Of a stretch of 64,000 nt of DNA, positions 22,448 to 34,200 are shown piece by piece. Under the pieces are notes generated by a model that did no database searches, was not told where the DNA came from, and saw nothing but the letters and a program-made list of their open reading frames with translations. Origin of the DNA: Branchiostoma floridae (taxonomy: Eukaryota; Chordata; Leptocardii; Amphioxiformes; Branchiostomatidae). A program made the translations under genes and the position numbers. Numbering within the stretch: position 1 is the first letter of the stretch; every line of letters begins with the position of its first letter. The stretch covers positions 2,929,905-2,993,904 of the forward strand of contig NC_049981.1 of assembly GCF_000003815.2 (NCBI RefSeq), read 5' to 3'.

Positions 22448-25217
22448 GAAACCAGCAAATTGAAGACCGGCTGAATGGATTGAAGTGATATTTGGTATGT
22501 GGGTAGGTCTTGGAAACCTGGAAACCACAGGAAGTCACGCCGATAATTGCATTCGTCACTCACCAAACCCCGGCCACTGTAACAGTTGTTCCTTCCAATT
22601 TACGGAACTTTTTAACTCACCAAGGGTCATCTAAGGGCCATATGTAAGGATTGCTACGACCCCCGCCTTGGTGAACGTTTGTTTCAATCTCATGAAAATA
22701 GAAAGTAAAGTTTTGCAGTCGCGAGTTAAGTCAGAGGTATTTTACAGAGTCCAAGGTTATGATTTCTGCGACTGTCCGATGACAGCCGCCTGTCACCTTT
22801 GGCGATTTGTATTTCTCGCAATGATGTCAGTTCTTTCTAGCCGACCTTTCCCTTACAACATGACATCTCTGTTAAGAGTTGAGGAATGCGTGGATAATTG
22901 ACGGTGACCCTTTTGACCTAAGTGCTGTTCTTCAACATGTTGGGTTTGTCTTGTCCCAGCACTTGGTCACTTGTTGTTTTAACCTAGTTCACAGATGTAA
23001 GTACTATGTGTTACAAGCCGTCATTGTTCAATTCTGTTATATTACTGACTTTACATAGTACTTATTCGTTTGTTTAGACCCATGTAGTGTTACTGGCACA
23101 TGGAACACCAAGTTTCCTTGCAGTCCATCATAAGAAAATACACCTGAAGTGTCTCGTAGATATTAGCTCTACATCTTTATATCAAGTGATATTCGTCAAG
23201 TTCCCTCTACTACATTTTTACCGTTCCCATGATATAGTGTTGCTTTTATTGTTGATCTGTATATAGATATAAGCAACACTTGTATATAGATATGTTATAT
23301 TTCAACTGCTATGAATCCTTTGCTGTGTGCCGTCGTATTGACATCAATTCAGCAAGCTATTTAATTGCTTAATTTTATAGATACGTGTTGGACACGGTCA
23401 GGCTTTGTATTTTGCTAACATGAACCATGACCATTTATAGGCATTTTTCAGCCAGTAGTCTCTACCAGACTCCATCCTGGCGGAATAGTACACGGATGAC
23501 CTAGTAACATCCCTGGTCAATCAGAATTTCATGCTTCCAAGACAACGTCTGCTTATCAGGGAGCCCCTGCTTCCACTGGCTCCTTTGACCTACTTCCTCT
23601 CTATTTTTAGACATCTATGGGTCGATTCAAGTCCTTTCAGGTGACTCCGTCACAAGTATTTTTCAACCGTTATAGAAGTTTCCCTAAGTAATTATATTAA
23701 ATACAGAGTGATTTATATAATTTGCATCTCATTATGTTGATAATCATCCAAAGTACCTACCTACCAAAAACAAAAAAATATCCATCAATCCCCTCAGGAG
23801 TTAACCATCTAAAAAGTTACGAAATATAACACCCACTGCAATTCCAAACAAGCTGCTAGGGGGCCCAAAATTAGACCATTGACTCCTAGTACCAACAGCT
23901 ATCCACCAGTAAAAAATCACGAACCTGGCACTTCTGGAAAATTTAGGCGCAAACTTTGATGCTCACTTGCAGTACCAAAACAATTTGCCAGGAGGCCCAT
24001 TATCGAACTTGACCTTCCTTTCTGTGTCCCCTACCTATCAACCAAATATCATTAACATCCATCAAGAACATCTCGAGTTATCTTGCTTACAGACAAACGC
24101 ACTTACATACAAAGCCAGCTACAGCACCATAGGTAAAAGGTAGCTAAACCATTCTCGCACATGGCAATCCTTTCCACAGCCGCTACAGACCTGCCAAATA
24201 CCGTGGAAATCGCCCAGCTACATTTTGACTTATGCCTCCCGAAAAAACACCAAAAAAAATACCAAGCTCGCTAATGTACCATAGGAAAACGCCAGGTAAC
24301 CCATTTTCGAACTAGGCATGCCTTTAAACAACCGCTACACACCTGCAAAAAATAAAAAAGTTCCATCCACAATTTCTCGAGTTATATCCTGTTGACCTAC
24401 ATACATACCCAAGTCGGCAAAAACATAAGCTTCTTGGCGAAGCTAATAAAAGTTGCACGGAAATGTTTGTACCTTTGATACATCCTGGAGACGGTGGAGT
24501 GCCCACTGTGTGTTTGGGGGTGGGGCGGGGGAGTGGGTTCTCGTAGTATGTGTGCATTATTGTCACGATACCCCGTAAAACTTAAGAAACGCAAAGACTC
24601 TTGCAAGAAAGGCGAAGAAACCGTCACAGCTAGGTCGCTAATATTGAAGTCATCATTCATGTACAAGTTCTTCTAGTTTGTTTGTATCCGAAAACATGTC
24701 GAGTTGTGTAGCAGTCAGAGTGTAATATGTTTAAGAGGCTCTCCCTTGCTAACTTCCCACAGCAAAATATATTTCCAGCAAATTATAGAAAACCTTACTC
24801 TGGTAAATAAACAGGTCAGATATTTGGACTCATTTTTATGCAGAATGTCGTTATAGGCATTCCTTTAATCAACTAGGTAAAACCCTAGCTAATTTCACAT
24901 CTATTTACACATACACACAAAATCTACAGCAGTTGGTCATTTGACAGAATCAGCTATTTTGCTGGTAGTGATTGTGGGTACAGTCGGTGATTCTACAGTG
25001 AACAATTCGTAGAGAATTTGGAATCGATGTTGCAAACTTATAACCCTATCTCTAACCCTAACATAGTGTAAACCTGTATGGGAAGTTTCATATTAAACAA
25101 ATTCTACATTATATAATAAACAGTGTAATAACATATGCAGTTAGTTTCTAAAGGGTCTTTCTGGTACTCATTGGTGGACAATAAGGTAAGAATCTGTTCA
25201 ATTTTGGATAGTACAGT

Positions 25218-25565
25218 TAAGGCCATGTTGATTTGATTCTATGGATGACATCCTCTGGGAACAACAAAACTGATGTGAGGGTGCAAATAATAATATGGCT
25301 GGTCAGGAAGGTTGAACAAATTACTGGACACACAGAATAACGTATACCGAATAATAGATTCTATATTTTTATTATTTCACATCTTCTTCTTTGAGTTGGC
25401 ATTCGATGACATCAGTCTCCTTTTTCTTTGATTTTTCAATCTGACAATTCATGGAATACATTTGCTAATTTTGTAGCTGCTTTGTACTATGGTCAAAACT
25501 TTTTTGGAAAACCGACAAAAGCTGACGTGAGGGTAGCTGTCACGTGATCAAATCAACATGGCCAA
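25218..25565. mobile_element. MITE, GGCCATGTTGATTTGATT family
   Basis: The arms are AAGGCCATGTTGATTTGATT and ATCAAATCAACATGGCC, 348 bp apart. The left arm runs on into ATGGATGACATCCTCTGG as in the 54891 copy. The centre is AT-rich with no coding potential. Confidence 0.85.
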
Positions 25566-25768
25566 ATATACAGCAGTGTACATAGCCAACTCATCCACAA
25601 TTTCCTACAGAACCGTTCTGCTATTTTTCTTAAAACTGACAACCATTTGAATGGAATGTCCTTCCCAATATCTTATAATGCAATGAGGATGACTATACCT
25701 GTAATAAACCACACAGCCAGTACAATAATGAAATGCATCTAAAATTTATCAATAATTGTACTGCTTAT

Positions 25769-25854
25769 TTAGCCTGGTATCCAGCCGTAATATAGCTCTC
25801 GAGTCTCTTGAGAGAAGAGACTCGGGAGCTATATTACGTCTGGATACCAGGCTA
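25769..25854. mobile_element. 86-bp near-perfect palindrome with 9-bp target duplication
   Basis: It starts TAGCCTGGTATCCAG and ends CTGGATACCAGGCTA, with only a few mismatches across the arms and a loop of about 8 nt. It is flanked by identical CTGCTTATT at 25760-25768 and 25855-25863. Confidence 0.92.
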
Positions 25855-27439
25855 CTGCTTATTGTCTATTGTCATTTACCCAGGCCGCCTTTGTATTGTT
25901 TACACGCCCATAACATGAGGTTAACAGACATACAAATGTAAATGCTGTGCATTAATTGTCCCTATTTTTACAGAAAAGACATATAAATTCACCAGTCCTG
26001 TGTTCCCAGTAAGACCTAAGGAAGAAAATGTTGCATTTCCAATAACATTCCTGAAAAAAATAGGGTAGAAGGTATAGGGACTCTCTCCTGTTTTTCAATT
26101 TATCTGACAAATACAGAGTAACAAACCAAAATGCAACAGGACACTGGTATCTTCAACTTAGTACACAGATATACATGTACATTGGACAAACACAAGGATA
26201 TTGATACATATACATGTACTAAATAAGTAATACACCAACAGTTCAAATGCCAGATTGATGATTCTATGTCCCATGTGAACAGCAGACAAAAAAAATAGAC
26301 CAGGGTCGGCAGTTATCAGTCTTGTAACCAACATTTTTTCCCTAGGCTTTAGCAATAATAGCCATCTCAATACATATGAATAACAATATAGGAACAATAT
26401 GCGTCACATAAACTGGCATGGAATGAAATGTCATGACTTATGCACATAATGCAAATATGGCATTATAATGTTGAAATATCAGTTGTCATTGAACCAATTG
26501 TTTATTACTATCATTTGATGAATAAAGATATGCATAAACTATTCCTTATAAGTCTGTATTTATGTTTTGGCTCTTTGCATCTAATGCATACATGTTATCA
26601 GTTCCCAGCTTTCACCATGTCAATTTTACCACTTATTTCTTATAGGTATCTGTACTTTCTAAAACAAATTAATTTTTGAATAAAGCCACGACTTAAATGA
26701 ACCATAGCTGGCAAAATTGATCACTACTTAATATACTCTAATCATAACTTCCTTCTGTTCCGCACCACAAATTCATACATTTTTTTGTCTCAGTCTATAT
26801 TATGCTAAATATACAGTGTTTACCATTTACAACTTACATGTATCTTCAGATACATGATTTAATGCTTTAAAAATTTTCTACTCAGATTGCTAAGTCATCG
26901 ACCAACCCCCATAACTTTTGAAAATACATGTACTATGTACTAGCTGACATTGCAAATCCAAACTGTGTGGTTTTCTTTTAATCCTGTATACACAATAAGA
27001 CCTGTCAACAATGGTGATTATCAAAGTATTAATAAATGACAAATTTGTACCACTTTTAGTTCATTTTTTTCTTTATCTTAACAAATTGAGGGCTTGAAGT
27101 TGGACCTTATAATATTTTTCTGGAATCCTTCTGTGCATAGCTAAACTTCTTAGATTAACCTCTACTTTTCAACGTAGAGTTTTCCCCTTCTGAGGTGTCT
27201 TTACAAGTAGTTATAGACCTTAGATGAGTGTTACTGTATAAATTGATTACTGTTGCCTTACATTGTACCATGTACAAATGTTGCGCAATCAAGTTCATTC
27301 ATTTCTTCATTCATAAACATTAATGAGCTTGCCTTTTCTGCACCAGCTAATCAATATGGCGGGCATGCAGGCAGGTAAATTGAAGGCTTTTTTATCTTGC
27401 TTATTTTGGCTATCAGTCCATCTTGTTCACGGAGTGACA

Positions 27440-27651
27440 TACTGTAAATGCAGAAATGTTCGCGGTGGATTAATGTTTGCGGTTTTCACAGTGACCACAT
27501 CACCGCAAACTTAAAACCACCGCGAACATTTTTCTATTATGGTATTAGACTGCAGTCTATGGTGTTACCGCGAACTTAAATCCACCGCGAAAAGTCCCTT
27601 TACCCGCTACTGCGAAATCAAATCCCCGCAAACTTAAATGCATTTACAGTA
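27440..27651. mobile_element. Palindromic MITE, TACTGTAAATGCA family, copy 2
   Basis: 212 bp with ends TACTGTAAATGCA and TGCATTTACAGTA. Arms contain GTTCGCGGTGG and CCACCGCGAAC, and the centre has the conserved phrase ACTGCAGTCTATGG. Confidence 0.92.
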
Positions 27652-28125
27652 GTTCTCGCGAGAGTTGCGAGAACTAGGTCAAGACTCTCTTTTCAGTTGT
27701 AAATCTATGATGCAGTGATTGCTGTCTTCCCGTAGATCTGACAGGTCTCAAATTTGGTACTCGATAAATGTTTTTGGATGCTGAAAGTACTAGTAAATCG
27801 CCTTTTAGGCCAACAGTATCTTGTGTTCACAGACTGTCTTGGTTATGAATATCAATGAGCTTGCCTTATTTAGCACAAGCCTTCCCATTGGACAACATAA
27901 AATAAGCATTTTTCTGATTGGCTGACCACTGGTATGTGGCCACAGAAGTATGAAAAACCTTGCCTAGAAAAGCAGAGGTGAATTCTAAGGATTTCTATAA
28001 TATGGACTCAGCTCTGCACAGAAGAATGTTTCGGATCTAATGTGTTGACATGTATAAGGCATCTGATTTGTGAACAAAAATCACAATCAAAACAAGAGAA
28101 ACATACATGTAGTACACGAATGAGT

Positions 28126-28296
28126 TTAACTATCCTTAGTCTTTGTTTTGCTGATCTCGGCGAGTTTCTGTTTGTACTTCTCCGCCTCTTGTTCTTTCCT
28201 GGCCAGCTGTTCCTTGTACCGCTCAGCCTCCTTCTGTGCAGCCTCCAGCTGTTTCTGTAGCATCTCCCTCTCTACACTTTCCTGGTTATGCTTTTC
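28126..28296 (-). other. GABPB: GABPB last exon: leucine-zipper coiled coil
   Basis: Encodes residues 428-483, almost all Glu, Lys, Gln and Leu in heptads ([20 protein letters not shown]). In vertebrates this zipper joins two alpha-beta dimers into a heterotetramer that binds paired GGAA sites. Its presence says the amphioxus-type protein is the tetramer-forming kind. Confidence 0.9.
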
Positions 28297-31200
28297 CTGG
28301 GGATGGAACAACATGTTTATTATTAGCTATAAATTATAATATTTCTTATTAGCATTTGTGTCTGTGTCTGTCACAGTAATTTGAGAATGCCTGGATGGAC
28401 CATCTTTATATTCGGTTTTGGTGACACCTCAAATGATGTCAGTGTCACTGATGAAAGATACCAGATGGTTGCCTGAAGTGTCCGACCACTTCCAAAATCA
28501 TATCCAGTTGCTTGAGTAACTGCTTTTTGGTGCACCGTATTACCTGGATTTTTAACCTGATCGACAATGAGATTTTGAATCCTCTAGTAGCTTTGTATGG
28601 CACTGCAGCAGAACTTCTGGCTTTGATAACATATTTTCTGGACAAGCTATGGTCACAATTTTTGGGGTTAACTAATACTATAGATAGATCTTGTGGTCGG
28701 GAAGAAGTGACATAAGTCTGGGCCCTCTTGCAGCTTTCTTTGGAATTGCAGGGGGCACTTTGCAAGGGATAAATAAATATTGATGACTTTTGACCAGTAG
28801 GTAACTTGAAGACTGACATAATGACATGCTAATTATGCAAATAAGGATCAAATTTGCATAATCAATTCTTATACATAGTTGAGCTACATGTACATTTGTA
28901 GTACAAGAAATATAATTTACTTGATGAATTTGATTTCTCCTAGCTTTTTGTGACAGTGAAAATGTACAGTCATATGAAAGAGAATCAAAGGTTTCTCCAA
29001 ATTTAAAAAAAAAAGGATCACTAATACTAATAGGTGTATGACCTAAGGATATATAAGTCACTATGGCTTAAATTTGTTGCAATGACAAATAAGAAGAATA
29101 ATTTGTACCTTGAGCCAGTTGAGCTGTGCATTGTCTGCATCACTGTCTCCCCTCATTCTCTTACTGGGAGGGTCGTTGTCAGTGGTCACATTTCCAGCCG
29201 AGGTTCTCTCCTGGGCTGCTACAGTCACTACTGCAGGACCTGTCAATGGTACAAACTTCTGTTACTTCTTCCCACCCTTCCAAAGCTCAGTTCAATAGTC
29301 GAGAGTCAGGGGAAACACTGGAGAAACACACCCAGTAGACTAGGAGATATCTCCTGTGTGTAGATGTCCCTAGTCAGAGGTTCCCAATGTTTACTTTGGA
29401 GGATACATATCTGAAAGATTTCCTTATCGCAAATCAGAGACTGTCATTCCAATGTGTTTCTCTTGAGTTTCATGGTAATGAATCACTCCTAGAAGGAGAG
29501 CATAGCAGACAGCAGGTCCTTGTGTTTTTGCGGGTGGAGCAATTGGTCATGGATATTAGCTATGTTTTCCATTGAGTATAATCTACCAACCAACCAACCA
29601 AACAACGTTACCATAGTTTGTCCAGATTTCAGATTGTCCAGTTCTTCTGCAGTACAATAGAAGGCTGATTGGAGGCCCAAAAATCTAATCATTTTGAGAT
29701 CTCGTCATAACCTATGCACATAACAAGTATCAAGACAATTATTTGAGATATTCTCGAGCATTGACACACACACACAAATATTTCCCAAAACATGACCTTC
29801 TTGGTGAAGGTAAAAAGCTGGGCTCTAGCCAGCACCCGTTTTCCCATCAATTGACAGAACTTTGCTGTGTGTGATGGAAAAAAAATCTAAAACCAATCCA
29901 TCAACCTTGACGGACAAAAATTGTGAGAACAGAGAGAAATGAACCACAGCAACAACCCCATAGAATTTTAGCTGTGGAAGGATTTTTATGTTAATGGGAC
30001 TTGGGTTGACAGAAAAAAAATCGAGCTGGCTAGAGCCCTTGTAAAAAAAGGCACCATAAGTCTCTGACGTGTACCTTGATGGTCCCCTGTTGCCATGGCA
30101 ACCATTATGGGTGTGTTGGTGGCGGCAGTAGGCACGACCGTGGTCTGCAGCGCCGGGATCTGACCCTGGTCTGCTACTATGGTGATGACCCTCTGACCCG
30201 ACGGTGATCCGACCATCTGACCAATCCCTGATTGGCTCTGGCTTTCTGCCTCCGAGGTAGCTTCCTCCACTTGCCCTAAATACGAAAAAAAGAGGTACAG
30301 ATTTTTAAAATATTTATTAAAATTTCTAGTTAGCTTATACATGTATCAGTCAACAATTTATTAGTACTTGGATTCCTGCCAGGGAACAACAGAGCAGTAA
30401 GTAAACAGGGCACCGTCTGTCACCTTCTCCTGGATTTCAGGAATTTTGCAATTCTGACTGGTTCACATTGTACTGCAGCACAGGTGTTGCTGCTTACAGT
30501 TCAAATGTGGTCACAAATGTTAAGTAATTTACATAGCAACAAGGTATGCATATGGAAGACAGGGAGAACATTTGGCAAACTAGAAGAACGTATGAAAACA
30601 GTATTACAAATGGTTTCTTCTACGATCACAAAAGAAAAGAGCTTTTTAAAGAAGCCACTAAATTCCTCCCAAATATCCCCATGTTTACAGACAAAAAGAA
30701 AACAACCTTCCCTCCTAACATCACAGAACCCACACATTGTAGAAAAGGTGGGATCCTTCGTCTTCCACTGTTTAGGAAAAGAAGTCGAACCCAAAAGTTA
30801 CAGTTTAGAGTTAGCTTTCAGACTAGAGTAGACATATCCTATACTGTTCTACACTATTTGTTTGTTTGTCCCCTTTCATGTTGCCTGCAATTAGCCTTCG
30901 GGCAGGAATTTGCAATAAACTATAATATCCTAAGCCAATTTGGATGGCTTGATAATTGTTACTGTACCTGTTGTCTGATTGGTGAGCTTGAGTGCGAGTT
31001 TGCCTGCCTCTGTCAGTGTGAGAGTCTGTCCACTCTCTATGGTGATGGTGTGGGGGGAGGAGGCACCTGTTGTGGTGGTCTGGATCCCCTGGGACTCCAG
31101 CCACGACAAAACTTCTTGCGCACTACCTGCAAATATCAACAGGATGGTGGTCAGTAATATCTGTATTGTTGTCATCCATACCATTCTAGCTAGTAAAATA

Positions 31201-34200
31201 GTACATTAGTAGAACATGTACAGAACCCTAACTAACAGGGATGGACAAGTCCACTAGCCCGATTGTCCGGGGCAAGTGATAGTGCCCAACGGGCAATCAC
31301 ATGTCCTACCCCACTTCCCGATCAGGCAAGTAAGATTTGTCCATTAGTAAGATTCTGATATACTTATAACTTTTTCTTATGGCATTTAAACATTGGTCGA
31401 CACAGAAAAATGGCAATGTTAAAAAAATTCCATTGCTGGAAGTGAAAGTGCTTTAGACAAAAGTCATTTGCAGTGAAACTTTGGTTGGCCAAGTGAATTT
31501 TCTAATGTACTTGCCTGATAGGACAAGTGAATTTTAGAAAACTTGTCTAATACAAATACAAATACAAATTGTAGTAGTAGTAGTACATATGATAACAGGC
31601 CAAGAAACAATTACGATCAACAGAACTATTTTCAAATTTTTTTGCTGACTTGATATAAAACACAGAACAGATATCCAGACCTTGCACAGTCGTAGGTGTA
31701 GTGAGGGGTGCAGAAGCCTCGGCTAGTGCTGCCAACGTTGCCAGTACTGACGTGGATCCCGTCTCTGTAGATGTCGTTCCTATCATGGGAATCATATCAA
31801 ATTTAAGATTAGCAAGGTCATAGACATAAATGAGAATAGATACAGACTAATTATAATAAGAAAGCCGCTTGGATCAGAATTTGGAAATATATTTTGAAAA
31901 CATGTATATAGTAGAGTAGATTCATCCCTCAAGCTACCGACATCTTGCACACTGCAGTCGTCCCTCAGAAAGACATTTGGAGAAAACATGGTTTGCCCCT
32001 TCTGAGAGGATGGGCACTTACTAACTGCCAGCCAATCTGCATGACGTGTGTTTTATTTTATTTTATTTATTTATTCGTTCGGCTGTGTACAGACAGCCAG
32101 GGCTGCCCAACTAGCCATAGGCTATTGCCAAGGGCTAGCCCTGTTTTATTATTAGGTTATTGCTTAAATTTATGTAGTGCACCCAAAAATTTTGGGTGCA
32201 CCCAATTTTTTAAGCTGGGTGCACCAGTGCACCTAATCCCAAAAATGAATTTCGAGCCCTGATGTAACTGCAGCACAACCTCAATCACAACCATAGCAGA
32301 ATGTTCCCCCAAGGTGGTTTGACAGTTCTTTCTGCATCCATGTTTATCAGGTACCAAATTTGAGAATTGTCAGATCTACGGGTCCAAGCAAAATACCAGA
32401 GACAAACAACTATTCCCTAAAACTTTAGTAAAAGAATCTAAAGCCTTCAACTTGCCAGACTGCATTCAAACCACACTGGAAACTTGAAGTCCCAGTCACT
32501 GATTACTGATTGGCTTGTACCAAAAAAGGCAAGCTCATTTCAATATTAAAAATGTAACATGTGAAGAAACCCAAGAAGATGAGATGAAAACCCTGTCTGG
32601 AAAAGCAGAGTTGAATCAGAGGAGTTCTATGATGTGGATTCAGCTCTGCATTGGAAGTGTTCTAAGGAAAAATGTGGTAAGCAGTCAGGGCTCTAGGTAG
32701 CTCGAAATTTTTTTCCGTCAGCCAATTCCCATTGTCGCGAAAATCGCGAAAACACTCTTCCATGAGTTAGAAAGACTGAACTGAGACCTTGAAAAACGGG
32801 TTTTTAATGAGATTATTGTATGCTAAAGGGCGCCAACACACTTCATCAACAATAATAACAATAGCAAAACAAACAGTGTGTGGCTTTTACGGCCGTGGAC
32901 GGCGTCCCCAAGCCGCCTGTAGCTTCCACCAAGGATTTTTGTCCATCAAGGTTGACGGATTGGTTTTAAAATTTTTCCGTCACACGCAGCAAATTTCTGT
33001 CAATGGACGGAAAAACCGTCGCTGGCTAGAGCCCTGCATGCAGTACTAAGAGAGTATTAACTTACTGGCCCCAGTGTTGGTCTTGTTGGAAGGTGTTGAT
33101 GTGACAAGAGTAGCTATATTCCCACCTGCTGGCAGGAACACAGGTGTTGCCGCACCGCTGGTCTGGGTCAGGTAGATGGTGGTGGGGGTCGCTGAGGTAG
33201 ACAGCCTCTCTGTGCTGCTGCCATTCACATTGCCTTGCTGTTGGAAAAAACAGAAACAAGACAGGTCGATGTAGGTTAGACATCCAGGTAATAAGATACA
33301 CCAAAAAGTAGCAGAGGCGGCGGCACCGTTTTTCAGTTGTGGGGGCGAATATTTGTCATATCACTAAATCGAGGGCCGAAGGCCCGAGTCTTCGCGCCGG
33401 AGGCGCGACCCTTCTAGGGTGGTCCGGGGGCATGCACCCCCGGAAAAAATTCAAATCTAAACCCTCTGAAACGCTATTTCCTGCATTTTGAGGGGCAAAT
33501 TTTGCTGCCAGATTAAGCTAACTTCAATGGCATTTCTATCAAAAATACATGTATAGTTATATTTCAGCCATACCATAGGTATGGTGAAATATATTGTATT
33601 CGTAATGTTTCTTTCTCCTGTCAAATCTTCAAATCGATTCAACTCCGTCGTTCCTGGACCAAATTACTTGAAATTTGGCACAAGGGTAGAGTAGGTCAAT
33701 ACCCAGGTGCTTTTTCTCATTTTGTTCATATCTTCCTTTAAGATGATTTTATTCATGTTTTTTGCAATTTTTATGTACATTTTGCCCCCCTGTTCCCTGG
33801 TGTTACAGCCGAATGACCTAAAATTTGGTACAGAGGTGCCTTGATCATATGCCCACAAAATGCAAAAAAAAAAATTGGCATACGGTACAGCAAAATGCTT
33901 AATTTTGGCATTTTTTTGCATTTTTTGCCCCAGAAATGACATTTTTTGGCTCCTATACCCCCATTTTACAACCAAATGACCTGAAATTTGGTATAGGAGT
34001 GCCGTCTACATATGCGCACATGAATTCATTGACAACTTTGGCATACGGTACAACAAAATGCTTAATTTTGGAATTTTTTGGCCATTGTTTGACCAAAAAC
34101 GTACGCCTTTGGCTCCTGTTCCCTGGTCTTGTAACCAAATGACCTACATTTTGGTAAATAGGTGCTCTAGATATTCATTCAAATGACCCATGCATAATTT

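Larger units (their letters stand above)
21160..28125. other. Seven kilobases without a recognisable gene
   Basis: It holds a decayed pogo-like MITE (21366-21534), a (GTAT)n microsatellite (22409-22447), a repeat unit at about 23490-23580 whose phrase GGTCAATCAGAATTTCATG recurs at 47250, a CA-repeat family remnant (24040-24460), a MITE (25218-25565), an 86-bp perfect-ended palindrome (25769-25854) and a second palindromic MITE (27440-27651). The lower end may include the GABPB 3' UTR. No open frame has splice context or family motifs. Confidence 0.6.

Noticed and set aside
30484..31157. Plus-strand frames of 115 and 203 codons
   Set aside because: They run antisense to GABPB exon 8 and its introns; the longer one has no domain and ends in antisense of that exon.
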